Of a DNA stretch of 64,000 nucleotides, positions 51,355-60,700 are shown piece by piece. The stretch is from Congregibacter brevis (lineage in GTDB: Bacteria; Pseudomonadota; Gammaproteobacteria; Pseudomonadales; Halieaceae): assembly GCF_045689245.1 (NCBI RefSeq), contig NZ_CP136865.1, forward strand, positions 2,666,001-2,730,000, read 5' to 3'. Position 1 is the stretch's first letter, and every line of letters starts with the position of its first letter. Made by a program: the position numbers and the translations under genes. Below the pieces are notes generated by a model. The model saw only the letters and a program-made list of their open reading frames with translations. It did no database searches and had not been told where the DNA came from.

Positions 51355-52677
51355 TTGGACAAACAACCACAATATAGTCATTCAACGCAGCCGAATACTC
51401 CTCCCGACGAAAGCGATTACTCGCCCGCCTACAAAAGATTCGTCCTGATCATGTTAACGCTGGTCTACGCGTTCAATTTTATTGACCGACAGATACTCGT
51501 CATTCTTCAGGAACCCATAAAAATTGAAATGGGGCTTTCGGACACCCAGCTTGGACTTTTGAGTGGTTTCACCTTTGCTGTCATCTACGTGACCGCGGGA
51601 ATCCCCATCGCTTATTGGGCGGACCGAGGCAATCGTCGCAACATTGTCGCCATCGCCCTCGCAGTATGGAGTGGCATGACTGCCCTATCGGGATTCGTAC
51701 AAAACTACGTGCAGCTCCTGCTTGCTCGCTTAGGCGTAGGCCTGGGAGAAGCCGGTGGCAGTCCTCCCGCGCACTCAATGATCAGCGATTACTTCCCCCC
51801 GGAAAAGCGCGCGACCGCCCTTTCGCTCTATACCTCAGGCATCTACATCGGCATCTTAGTCGGCCTGGCCTTTGGGGGAATTCTTGCGGAGTCCTTCGGC
51901 TGGCGGAAAACGTTCATGATTGTCGGTGTTCCCGGCGTTATTCTGGCTGGCTTACTTCTGCTCACGGTTCGAGAGCCCCTGCGAGGACGCTGGGAGAACG
52001 CCAAGGCGAACACTGATCGTCCAAGTTTTAAGCAGACTATGTTCGTGCTGCGTCAACGCCGCTCGTTCTGGTACTTCGCCATGGGCTGTGCGCTGACGTC
52101 GTTTATCAGCTATGGCAATGGTAACTTTTTCCCTTCATTCCTTTACCGCAACCACGGCATGAGCATCGCCGATATCGGCTTAGTGCTATCTCTAGTTGCC
52201 GGAGTGTCGGGAGCCATCGGTACGATTGCTGGAGGGATCCTCGCTGATAAACTGACGGTAAGAGATCACCGCTGGTACGCCTGGTTGCCTATCGTGGGTG
52301 GTCTAATCGCTTTTTTTCCCTATTTTTATGTTCTGATCGGCGCCAACACCACAGGAATATTGATCGTGTTGTTTTTTGTCGGTATTGCCAACTCGCTGTA
52401 CCTGGGACCGAGCATAGCCGTATCTCACGCCATGGTTCCATCGAGGATGCGCGCGCTCACCTCGGCCGTACTGTTCTTCATACTCAACATGATCGGTTTG
52501 GGTCTGGGCCCGTTTTTAACAGGCCTCAACAGTGATCTGCTGGCGTCGGTCTCGGGAGAGAACAATCTTCGTCACGCAATGCTCATCACGGCCTGCATGG
52601 GTCCCGTTGCGATGTATATGTTCTATAAAGCGTCGCAACACGTCACCCGCGATATTGATGCCAACACCGCGAGCTAG
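51355..52677 (+). CDS. Spinster-type MFS transporter
   Basis: The 440-residue protein has twelve predicted membrane helices and the signatures of the spinster-like major facilitator branch: YAFNFIDRQILVILQEPIKIEMGLSDTQLG (cited as FNFIDRQILVILQEPIK), the loop motif GIPIAYWADRGNRRN and RLGVGLGEAGGSPPAHSMISDYFP (cited as GLGEAGGSPPAHSMISDYF). Proteins of this group are frequent in marine proteobacteria and their substrates are mostly unknown. I start it at TTG 51355; there is no strong Shine-Dalgarno, and the first ATG (51451) would remove part of helix 1. It is divergent from moaC. Confidence 0.88.
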   Translation: MDKQPQYSHSTQPNTPPDESDYSPAYKRFVLIMLTLVYAFNFIDRQILVILQEPIKIEMGLSDTQLGLLSGFTFAVIYVTAGIPIAYWADRGNRRNIVAIALAVWSGMTALSGFVQNYVQLLLARLGVGLGEAGGSPPAHSMISDYFPPEKRATALSLYTSGIYIGILVGLAFGGILAESFGWRKTFMIVGVPGVILAGLLLLTVREPLRGRWENAKANTDRPSFKQTMFVLRQRRSFWYFAMGCALTSFISYGNGNFFPSFLYRNHGMSIADIGLVLSLVAGVSGAIGTIAGGILADKLTVRDHRWYAWLPIVGGLIAFFPYFYVLIGANTTGILIVLFFVGIANSLYLGPSIAVSHAMVPSRMRALTSAVLFFILNMIGLGLGPFLTGLNSDLLASVSGENNLRHAMLITACMGPVAMYMFYKASQHVTRDIDANTAS

Positions 52678-52705
52678 TAGCTACTGAGGGTAAACTAAAG
52701 CCCTC

Positions 52706-53857
52706 TTAAAGAAGTTCGAGAATAGGTTCGTTGGGATCTGCAAGGCTCGATTCAAGGTTCAGTGACAATGCCACTTCTCGCGCGGCTCGCTCACCGCTAT
52801 CGTAGGCACCATGCACCGTACCGACGTCAGCCGGGTCAGCCGTCGCCTCTCCCGCGAAGAAAACCGTATCTCCCATACTCTTTGCGAGTTCCAGGTGCGC
52901 GAGGGTTGATCCCGCTTGCGTGCCCGCTCCTCGACTGAACTTATCTGCAGACCAATCGACTACGGCTGTCCAGCTTGCAGCATTGAGTGACGGCAAGGAC
53001 TCGAGCGCCTCATCGAAGGCACGAATAGCGAGCGACAGCTGCAAAGATTCTGACTGATTTCTCAATGCATCAGCGCGAACCCCCTGAAACTGCGCCTCCA
53101 AAAGCACCTCTCCATCGGGGCCCACCGGAAAGGCACGCAAGCGCGTCGTCGAATCTTCAAAGAGCCAGGGTTGGGAGGCGTCCTTTAAAATCGCGCCCTC
53201 AGACGGAAATAGCAACGCAAGGCTTAACGCCGGGTCGACCTTCAGAGCGGCCAGCGCGTCCAGCTTCGATCTCGATAAACCGGGCGTCATTGACAGAGCG
53301 CCGCTGCGCAGTACTCCTGCGGGCAGGGTCACTATTAAGCGACGTCCCGTAACGGCGCTACTCAGGCCGCGATTCATGTACTTGACCCCAACCAGACCCT
53401 CTCTCCAAAAGACCTCGCTCACATCACTATCGAGCTGCACTCTTCCGGTGGAGGTCTCCGCCAGTGCCCTAACGAGCGCTGCCATACCCGGGTACAGGCC
53501 CAGGCTGCCATCAGGAAAGTCTTCGACGCTCAAACCTAGACGTTCGATAACCGGCCACTCTTTACCCTGCGACTGCTCTAAGGACATCGCACCCAAATCG
53601 GCATCACGAACGCTATTCTGGTGCCGCACGGAATGAACGCGACCGCCTATGCGATCACGCGCCTCAAGCACTAGCACTTTTAGCTCGCTATCTAAACTCA
53701 CCAGGCGCTCTGCCGCGGCGAGCCCTGCTACGCCGGCGCCCAGCACGATCACGTCGTAATCCGTGCCCAATCCCTGAGCATGCGAGTACCTTGACGCCAG
53801 TGACGACACCAGAGGCAGGCTTGCAGATAACTGGAGTAACTTTCTACGTGTAAACAA
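52706..53857 (-). CDS. Tat-exported flavin amine oxidase-like protein
   Basis: The 383-residue protein has a twin-arginine-like leader (FTRRKLLQLSASLPLVSSLA, residues 2-21) and then a flavin amine oxidase fold. The FAD dinucleotide motif is VIVLGAGVAGLAAAERL near 36, with EARDRIGGRVHS near 65, VTLPAGVLRSG near 178 and the C-terminal FAD segment FFAGEATADPADVGTVHGAYDSG (cited as FAGEATADPADVGTVHGAY). It is shorter than typical monoamine oxidases (about 450), mostly in the substrate domain. A periplasmic amine or polyene substrate is possible; unknown. It is convergent with the MFS gene. Confidence 0.85.
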   Translation of the reverse strand: MFTRRKLLQLSASLPLVSSLASRYSHAQGLGTDYDVIVLGAGVAGLAAAERLVSLDSELKVLVLEARDRIGGRVHSVRHQNSVRDADLGAMSLEQSQGKEWPVIERLGLSVEDFPDGSLGLYPGMAALVRALAETSTGRVQLDSDVSEVFWREGLVGVKYMNRGLSSAVTGRRLIVTLPAGVLRSGALSMTPGLSRSKLDALAALKVDPALSLALLFPSEGAILKDASQPWLFEDSTTRLRAFPVGPDGEVLLEAQFQGVRADALRNQSESLQLSLAIRAFDEALESLPSLNAASWTAVVDWSADKFSRGAGTQAGSTLAHLELAKSMGDTVFFAGEATADPADVGTVHGAYDSGERAAREVALSLNLESSLADPNEPILELL

Positions 53858-53907
53858 ACCGGTGGAGGATCCTGTTTAGCAGTTTGATACTGACCAGCAT
53901 AGCGCAG

Positions 53908-53942
53908 CAAGGCGATAAGCACAGCTTGACGGTATCGCCTTG
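53908..53942. promoter_or_regulatory. Perfect 10-bp inverted repeat between divergent genes
   Basis: CAAGGCGATA (53908-53917) and TATCGCCTTG (53933-53942) are exact reverse complements, 15 bp apart. No T-run follows on either strand, so an operator or cruciform is likelier than a terminator. It lies about 50 bp from the oxidase start and 108 bp from the serine hydrolase start. Confidence 0.45.
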
Positions 53943-54049
53943 TGCAGCCCGTCTCAATTGCCTATCGTGACCCTTGGATTTTAGGCGCTTGATTGCTCGT
54001 ACAGGGGGCAATCTGCGCACCACCCCCGATCTAGCGGAGAACAACGGCC

Positions 54050-55375
54050 ATGAAAACAATAATCCCCCTCACTGCCCTGCGCTTTTGCTTGCTGGGCATT
54101 CTCCTGCTGGCAGGCCAGACTGCTTCCGCGGACAGCCGCCCTAAGGCAATGGCTATCCCCAGCGCATTGCCGGCTCGCGAAGGATTCTCCAGTGAGCGGC
54201 TACAGCGCATTAACGACCGAATGGAAGCTGCTGTTGTCGACGGCATCATGGTCGGCGGACAGGGCGTTATCGCGCGAAACGGGGCAATTGTGTTCAGGGA
54301 GTCCTGGGGCATGGCGGATAGAGAAGCGGGTCGCCCAATGACAAATGACGCCCTTTTTCGAATCTACTCAATGAGTAAGCCCATCACGGGCGTCGCACTA
54401 ATGATGCTTTACGAGGAAGGCCATTTTTTATTGGAGGACCCCGTGAGTAAGTACCTGCCTGACCTCGCAGGCCTTACGCTGGTGCAAGAGGACGAAAACG
54501 GCGAGATGGTTAGCAAGACGCCCTATCGACAGCCCACCATCCGCGACCTAATGACCCACACCGCGGGCCTGACCTACGGAATTTTTGGTAATAGCGCTGT
54601 TGACGCGCTGTATCGCGAAGCCGATTTGCTGCGCGCTCCTAACATGCGAGAGTTCACAAAACGGCTGGGCACACTACCGCTTCTTTTCCAACCGGGATCC
54701 CGGTGGCACTACAGTGTTGCTGTCGATGTTCAGGGGGCGCTAGTCGAAGCCATCAGCGGCCAGAGTTTTGGCGACTTTCTTCAAGAGCGAATCTTCGCCC
54801 CCCTGGGCATGCACGACACGTTTTTTGTGGTGCCAGAGGACAAACAATCGCGGCTTGCGACGCTCTACTCCCCCAAGGGCACCGTCCTGGACTGGAACAG
54901 CCCCTGGCAGTTCAGCGCTGAAACGCAGCTGGAGCCGGCCGATCCAGAGCTGACCCGCGGCTATCTCGACGGCCATCTTTTTCAAAGCGGCGGCGGTGGA
55001 TTGATTTCCAGCACCGATGACTACCTGCGTTTTGCGCTCATGCTAGTAAACGGTGGCAGCTTGAATGGCGAGCAGATCCTTTCTCCCCGAACGATTGCAC
55101 ATATGCGCAAAGATCATCTGGGTGCAGCGGACTCCAACGGCCTGTGGGGTATGGACGGCTTCGGGCTAGGGGTAGGCATCGTCAAAAGCACCGCCGGCAA
55201 GAGCGGAGAGCTAGGCGCTGACGGCGCTTACGGTTGGGGCGGCGCCGCAGGCACAAACTTCTGGGTCGATGAAGAAGACAACATTGTCGGCGTCTTCATG
55301 GTCCAGAGCGTTCCCCACACAACGCCCCTCGCGAAAAAGTTTCGCGTAATGACCTATCAAGCCTTGGTTGAGTAA
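54050..55375 (+). CDS. Exported serine hydrolase of the beta-lactamase class C/esterase family
   Basis: The 441-residue protein has a Sec signal peptide (about 1-27, ending TASA-DS) and a class C beta-lactamase-like fold. The nucleophile motif SMSK places Ser107 and Lys110, the second motif is the Tyr in WHYSVAVD (YSV instead of YAN) near 222, and GGAAGTNFWVD replaces KTG. YxN and KTG departures suggest an esterase or peptidase (EstB-like) rather than a true beta-lactamase. GGAG lies about 13 nt before the ATG. It is divergent from the amine oxidase gene and closed by a hairpin. Confidence 0.88.
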   Translation: MKTIIPLTALRFCLLGILLLAGQTASADSRPKAMAIPSALPAREGFSSERLQRINDRMEAAVVDGIMVGGQGVIARNGAIVFRESWGMADREAGRPMTNDALFRIYSMSKPITGVALMMLYEEGHFLLEDPVSKYLPDLAGLTLVQEDENGEMVSKTPYRQPTIRDLMTHTAGLTYGIFGNSAVDALYREADLLRAPNMREFTKRLGTLPLLFQPGSRWHYSVAVDVQGALVEAISGQSFGDFLQERIFAPLGMHDTFFVVPEDKQSRLATLYSPKGTVLDWNSPWQFSAETQLEPADPELTRGYLDGHLFQSGGGGLISSTDDYLRFALMLVNGGSLNGEQILSPRTIAHMRKDHLGAADSNGLWGMDGFGLGVGIVKSTAGKSGELGADGAYGWGGAAGTNFWVDEEDNIVGVFMVQSVPHTTPLAKKFRVMTYQALVE

Positions 55376-55381
55376 CGTGGC

Positions 55382-55419
55382 TTAATCACCCAGCTGAGAA
55401 AATTAGCTGGGTAGATTAA
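55382..55419. terminator. Bidirectional hairpin between convergent genes
   Basis: ACCCAGCT and AGCTGGGT pair perfectly around a 9-nt loop. The stem extends through TTAATC/GATTAA with one bulged A. The A/T-rich ends would give short U-rich tails on both strands, fitting a shared terminator for the hydrolase and SRAP genes. Confidence 0.65.
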
Positions 55420-55439
55420 TGGAGTAAACCGAAGGAGCT

Positions 55440-56150
55440 TTAGTCCTTGTCCGTCGGGAGTGTTACTGAATCTCCCGCGGGCGCCATACTCTCGGGGCTT
55501 TTGTTACGAGAGTTACCAGCAGCCTTGTCGATAGGCACAAGGCGAAGCGGTTCTTTGAGATTTGGCGCGAAAATCGAGTCGTCAGGCGCGATCGGGGCGC
55601 TATTGTCCAACCACCGATCTCTATCACCCGGTGCCAGCATGACAGGCATTCTGCTGTGCCAGGGTTTGAACCGATCTGCAGCAGCGGTGGTTACCAGCGT
55701 GCAGGAAAGCAATGGCTCGCCAAGCTGCCCAAGCTCCGAATCACCAAACCACACATCCCACAACGCGGCGACAGCCAGCGCCTCCTCTTCATTGGTGATT
55801 TGCCAGGGCTGCTTATCGCCCTTCGCCCCCCTCCACTCAATGAAGGAAGACATGGGTACGATGCCCCGCTGACTGACAAATGGCTTTCGAAATGCCGGAC
55901 TTTTACTCAGTCCCTCACTGCGGGCATTAAACATCGCGTACTTTTGACTGACCTCTTTTGACCATGAAGGGGTTAGCCACCATCGAGCAGATGAAAGAGC
56001 GTTGTCGTCGCCATCAACCGAACGGATCATGCTCACTGATTCAGTCGGCGCTATGTTGTAAAGCGGTGCGGGCAGCTGTAGATCGACGCCGAGACCATCC
56101 AGCAAGGCTTGGAGGCCCGGGGTGTTTACAACGTTGAACCGACCACACAT
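55440..56150 (-). CDS. SRAP-domain protein (HMCES/YedK family)
   Basis: SRAP proteins form a DNA-protein crosslink at abasic sites in single-stranded DNA and shield them during replication. The 236-residue protein has the required N-terminal MCGRFN with Cys2 as the reactive residue, then YNIAPTE, RWWLTPSW, NARSEGLSKSPAFRKPF (cited as FNARSEGLSKSPAFRKPF), the catalytic Glu in MSSFIEWRG and the His in PWHSRMPVML. Family length and motifs are complete. It is monocistronic. Confidence 0.95.
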   Translation of the reverse strand: MCGRFNVVNTPGLQALLDGLGVDLQLPAPLYNIAPTESVSMIRSVDGDDNALSSARWWLTPSWSKEVSQKYAMFNARSEGLSKSPAFRKPFVSQRGIVPMSSFIEWRGAKGDKQPWQITNEEEALAVAALWDVWFGDSELGQLGEPLLSCTLVTTAAADRFKPWHSRMPVMLAPGDRDRWLDNSAPIAPDDSIFAPNLKEPLRLVPIDKAAGNSRNKSPESMAPAGDSVTLPTDKD

Positions 56151-56215
56151 AGACGCTAGTCAAGCAGTCAAAACGGCAGGCAATACAGGAGCGTCAGCGA
56201 GCTGAGCCGAAACGA

Positions 56216-56641
56216 TCATTGCTCTTTGGTCTTACGGTAAATCTTGGCAACACTTTGAGTTGTCGCCAGTAAGTGCCCGTCGGCGTTAAATAGCTGCCCG
56301 TCAAGAAACGCTGTCTTGTGTGAGAGCCGCACGATGCGCCCAACAGCGGTTAAAAATCCCGCGCGCGTCGCTTCCAGATAACGGGTGCTTATCTCTAAAG
56401 ACGATAAGTTACCGACGGTATCGTCGTAGGCGAAAACGGCGTGGCTCATCGCAGCATCCAGCATCGCCGTGATGAAGCCCCCTTGCACCACATCGACGGA
56501 GTGGCAGAAGTCTTCACTGACGGTAAAGGTGAGGGTCGCGGTGCCGTCGTCGGCGTCGAACTCAGCAACTTTGCCGTCAAACAGCTTCATAAACACCGGC
56601 AGATTGGCGTTCAGTCGCTCGAGATCCCTTGGATTGCGCAT
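56216..56641 (-). CDS. PaaI-like hotdog thioesterase
   Basis: The 141-residue protein is a single hotdog domain of the PaaI/YdiI type. The catalytic segment is DVVQGGFITAMLDAAMSHAVFAY, cited as DVVQGGFITAMLDAAMSHAV, followed by SLEISTRYLEATRAGFLTAVGRIVRLSHKTAFLDGQLFNADG (cited as SLEISTRYLEATRAG). It would hydrolyse an acyl-CoA; the substrate is unknown. It is leftward, monocistronic or weakly linked to arfB, 54 bp away. Confidence 0.85.
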   Translation of the reverse strand: MRNPRDLERLNANLPVFMKLFDGKVAEFDADDGTATLTFTVSEDFCHSVDVVQGGFITAMLDAAMSHAVFAYDDTVGNLSSLEISTRYLEATRAGFLTAVGRIVRLSHKTAFLDGQLFNADGHLLATTQSVAKIYRKTKEQ

Positions 56642-56695
56642 GCTATTCCTAATTCAGTGGTGGAAGGAGGCAGCACTTTACCCATCAATCTTACG

Positions 56696-57130
56696 CTAAT
56701 CAACGTTGGGTTTCTTTCGTAAGGCCTTGTTTTTACTATTTATATCTTTTCGTTTAAGGCGTCTTTCCTTGGAGGCCCGCGTCGGTCGCGTCGCTCTGCG
56801 AGTCTTGGCAACAAAGCTGGCCTCACGAAGCAGATCTACGAGGCGCTGAATTGCATCCTCACGATTCTTTCCCTGGGTTCGATACCGCTGGGCCTTGAGT
56901 ACAAGCACACCATCATCGCTAATCCTGCTGTCACGACTGCGAAGGAGCTTCTCACGCACTCTTTGGGGTAGTCGCGCACGGGTTATATCAAACCGCAGGT
57001 GCACTGCCGTCGACACTTTGTTGACGTTTTGCCCTCCGGAACCACTCGCTCGCACCGCATCCATTTGCACATCGTCGAGGTGCAATGAAAATTCAGAGGT
57101 TACAGGGGCTTTTCCTTGCTCTTCGCTCAT
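56696..57130 (-). CDS. arfB: Ribosome-rescue peptidyl-tRNA hydrolase ArfB (YaeJ)
   Basis: ArfB frees stalled ribosomes by hydrolysing peptidyl-tRNA. The 144-residue protein has the release-factor-like GGQ at residues 32-34 (SGSGGQNVNKVST) and the very basic C-terminal tail (about 105-140, TRRATRPTRASKERRLKRK and onward) that enters the empty mRNA channel. There is no codon-recognition domain, so it is not RF1 or RF2. The frame is open to 57289, but the family start matches ATG 57130. The upstream region is shared with the divergent marR gene, and its predicted promoter would give a leader of about 72 nt. Confidence 0.93.
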   Translation of the reverse strand: MSEEQGKAPVTSEFSLHLDDVQMDAVRASGSGGQNVNKVSTAVHLRFDITRARLPQRVREKLLRSRDSRISDDGVLVLKAQRYRTQGKNREDAIQRLVDLLREASFVAKTRRATRPTRASKERRLKRKDINSKNKALRKKPNVD

Positions 57131-57207
57131 GCTGCAAAGGATACATGGACGTAGACACTTCTCCCACTGCCCGAGGTTAATGCCGGCCCAGCGAAGTAAG
57201 TACTCAT

Positions 57208-57224
57208 ATCTATACTGCATAGAT
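57208..57224. promoter_or_regulatory. Second inverted repeat in the arfB/marR intergenic region
   Basis: ATCTAT-ACTGC-ATAGAT is a perfect 6-bp inverted repeat. It covers the predicted -10 of arfB and abuts the main palindrome at 57223-57242. It may be a second, arfB-side binding site. Confidence 0.4.
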
Positions 57225-57237
57225 ACTTGATATATCA
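57209..57237 (-). promoter_or_regulatory. Predicted arfB promoter
   Basis: On the minus strand TTGATA (+ strand 57232-57237) and TATAGA (57209-57214) are 17 bp apart. The -35 lies inside the palindrome at 57223-57242. Confidence 0.6.
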
Positions 57238-57242
57238 AGTAT
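57223..57242. promoter_or_regulatory. Perfect 20-bp palindrome, probable MarR operator
   Basis: ATACTTGATATATCAAGTAT reads the same on both strands. Size, A/T-rich centre and place beside a marR gene suit a MarR dimer site. It contains the -35 elements of both divergent promoters, so binding should repress both. Confidence 0.75.
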
Positions 57243-57256
57243 AAGTCATGTATTAT
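57228..57256 (+). promoter_or_regulatory. Predicted marR promoter
   Basis: TTGATA (57228-57233) and TATTAT (57251-57256) are 17 bp apart, near-consensus sigma70. RNA would start near 57263. AAGGAG lies about 7 nt before the ATG at 57280. Confidence 0.72.
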
Positions 57257-57279
57257 GCGCCACTTAAAGGAGCTTAGAC

Positions 57280-57708
57280 ATGAAGACACTCAACGGGAGA
57301 GGTAAAACTCTTGTAGATCTTTGGCTTGCGAGTGAGCGCCTCTCAGCTCGCATAGACCACAACCTTGGGGCAGTACACGGGATCGGCTACGTGGAATTTA
57401 TGGTGCTCTACCAACTCGCCCGCTCTACTGACCTGCGAATGCGACGCGTTGATTTGGCCAACGCAATAGGCCGCACGGCTTCAGGTGTAACGAGGTTGTT
57501 AAAGCCTATGGAAAAGATAGGTTTGGTCGCACGCGATGTCAGTGACAGAGATGCGCGAGTCAGCTTGGTGAAAATAACCGAAACAGGCCTCGGAAGGCTT
57601 GATGAAGCGCTGAGCACCATGAACGAGCTCGGTGGGCGACTGACCAACGCCCTCGGCGACAGCCAGCTCGATAGCGCCTCGGCTGCCCTAGCGGTCTTAA
57701 GGGACTAA
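57280..57708 (+). CDS. MarR-family transcriptional regulator
   Basis: The 142-residue protein is a MarR winged-helix dimer. Helices 1-2 hold RLSARIDHNLGAVHGIGYVEFMVLYQLA (cited as AVHGIGYVEFMVLYQLA), the recognition helix is RVDLANAIGRTASGVTRLLKPMEKIGLV (cited as IGRTASGVTRLLKPME), and the wing is RDVSDRDARVSLVKIT. Ligand unknown; a single Cys-free sensing mode suggests a small-molecule rather than a thiol switch. It is divergent from arfB across a palindromic operator and probably represses itself. Its last 12 bp overlap the end of the opposite propeller gene. Confidence 0.9.
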   Translation: MKTLNGRGKTLVDLWLASERLSARIDHNLGAVHGIGYVEFMVLYQLARSTDLRMRRVDLANAIGRTASGVTRLLKPMEKIGLVARDVSDRDARVSLVKITETGLGRLDEALSTMNELGGRLTNALGDSQLDSASAALAVLRD

Positions 57709-60700
57709 CTTTCTACCGTTAGCCGAGCGCGACATGGACTTCGTGGGGGCCAACTCACTGTCGCACCAGGCAGACTCATCTACAGCTGGCTGCCCTGAGA
57801 CTGAATCCGTTCTAGGAGCCCCTTCCAAAGGGCCCATGGCTGGTACCCAGTAGTCGGTCATTAGCAGGCCAAACGCTTGCAATACCTTCTGCATCTGGCT
57901 CTCCAGCGAGGCGAGCAGCTGCTTGTCGTTATCGGTCAGGCGCTCATAGGGCGAGTGCGTATAGTAAAAAGCTTTACTAAGGCGATGAGACAACTTCTCA
58001 GAATCACTGATGACACCCTGAAAATCACGGAACGCGATGAGCTCCCATACGTCGACTATCTTCTTATGCAACTTAGCTGACACACTCTCACTAAGTTCAT
58101 CATCGCGTTCCAACCGCTCCTCCATGCATGCCAATACCTTCAGCACGCCCTTTGATTGAGTTTGCAGAGACTCAATGGTCTGACGGTACTTCAGGTTTTG
58201 TTGATAGCTGTCTTCCTCGTAATCGACTCGGGGATCAGCCAATAGTCGGAGTTCGCTACTGCGTTTAAGCGTGCCAGCGCTAATCGTTACGGTATACACG
58301 CCCGGTGCAGCCAAGGGTTGCTCCAGTACAGGGCTCATGAGCGGTCCATAGATCTCTTGCCCTGCCCACTGTAAATCCCAAGATGTGCGATTCATCCCCT
58401 GCTCAACTTGCTGCTCCCATTGCCGTACAAGTTGATCTCTTTGCGTTATGGATACAGTTACCGTCTCGACTTCTTCGTCATTGATCCAAAAGCTAATCAG
58501 CGCCTCGCGGGCGTTGTTGTCACCGGAATACAGATTGTCAGGAGATAATCGCTGACCAATCGCCTGACCGATCACGGGTTGATAGCTAGCCGGAGGTGCA
58601 AAAAGTTGCAAAGTCTCATTTGTTAAATCCGGCGCGCCCGCCAAGACTCGCCAGGGCGTAAGATCATCGAGTATCCAGATACTTCGACCAAAGCTAGCCA
58701 CCACCAAGTCTGCTTCTCGCTCCTGCACCGCCATATCCATGGTTGAGACTGCTGGGTAACCTTTTTTCCACTGCTGCCAAGTCGCTCCCTCATCAAGGGA
58801 TAGGTAAAGGCCGTACTCTGTACCCAAGAACATCAGGCGCGGCTCGACAGTATCTTGTATAAATGAGAGTGCATAGCTTGGGATGCCCTGACCTCTCAGT
58901 ACATTGACCCAAGTCACCCCGTAATCTTGGGTACGAAAGAGGTACGGGGTCGTATCGCCCTGGAGGTGATTGTCAATTACCACGAACGCTTCACTCGCCG
59001 AGTAACTCGAAGGGACGATCTGTTTAATCCAACCCGCCAAGGGCGCGCCGGGCAAGTTAGCGGTGACATCCGTCCAGGATTCACCCCCACTTCGAGTCAG
59101 GTGTATTCGACCGTCATCGGAGCCAACCCAAAGCAAGCGCTGCTCCAGTTCGCTGGGGGCTATTACTGTGATCGTCGTATGGTTCTCGGCCGCTGTCGCG
59201 TCGATAGATAGACCACCGGACAGATACTGCCGTTGTTTAGTTACGTCGTTAGTCGTTAGATCAGGACTAATCACGTCCCAGGAAGAACCACGATCTTTAC
59301 TACGATGAACAAACTGGCTGCCGATATAGAGCGTAGCCGCATCAAAGGGGCTAGCTGCAATAGCCGCATTCCAGTTAAAACGCAGCGACCTGTTTTCCCG
59401 CTCTTTACCTTGCTTCTCACCTTCTGTAGGCATGATGGTTTTTCGCTGGCCTGTCAGCGTGTTAATACGGACAAGCATGCCGCCCTGCCACAAGGCATAG
59501 ACCCATGGGTCACCCTGCCCCCCAAGGACCACATCAAAGCCGTCATTGAATGCCAGCTCACGCCAGTAGCCGTTGCGAATACCTCCTCTATTCCATACCT
59601 CACTGGGCCCATACCACGTGCCGTTGTCTTGAAGGCCGCCATAAACTTTGTAGGGGACCGCATCATCAACAGTGATGTGATAAAACTGCCCGAGGGGTAA
59701 GTTTTCTGCGAAGCGCCAGTTATCACCCCGATCTCGTGACCAGTACAGACCGCCATCAGTACCGTCGATGATAAAACTTGAATCATCCGGATCGATCCAG
59801 AAAGCATGGTGATCAGCGTGCACCTCCATCCCCCAGTCTTCGATCACCTCAAACTCCGCACCGGCGTTTTCAGATCGTGCAAGGCGCGAGTAGAGGTTAT
59901 AGACGCGATCAGGGTTTTGCGTATCCACATGAATTTCAGAGAAGTAAAAAGGACGACTGCCAATAGTTTCGGTATTCACCATGGACCAAGACACTCCACC
60001 ATCATCAGAGCGATAGAACGCGTTCCTTTTGGATTCGATCAAGGCGTAGACACGGTCAGGGTCAGAGGGTGCAATAGCGACTCCTATCCTGCCATAGGGC
60101 CTTTCCGGGAGACCCGAGTCCTCACCAAGCTCTGCCCAAGACTCACCGCCATCGTTACTGACATATAGCCCTGAGCCGGGACCACCGGAGGCAGAATCCC
60201 AGGGGCTTCGACGAAACTCCCACAGCGACGCAATCAATTTGTCGGGATTGCGGGGATCCATCACAAGGTCCGCTACACCGCTGCGGCTGTCGCTAAACAA
60301 TACTCGACGCCAGCTCTCGCCGCCGTCCATAGACTTGTATACGCCTCGACTGTCTGTAGCCTTAAAGGGGTCACCCAGAACGCCTGCCCAAACAACCTGT
60401 TCGTTTTTGGGATGAACTATCAAGCGATGAATATTGCGGCTTTGCTCAACGCCCAAATGTATCCAGCTCTCACCACCATCGACGCTTTTATAGAGCCCGT
60501 TGCCACTGGACTGCGAGTTCCGAGGATTACCCTCCCCGGTGCCGACGTACACCACATTGGGCTGGGAGGGTGCAACAGCTACAGCGCCGATAGATTGCGC
60601 TGGCTGAGCGTCGAAGATTGGCTCGAAGCTTGTGCCTGCATTTACTGTCTTCCATAGGCCACCCGATGCTGAACCTATGTACCATATGTTTTTGTTAGTC

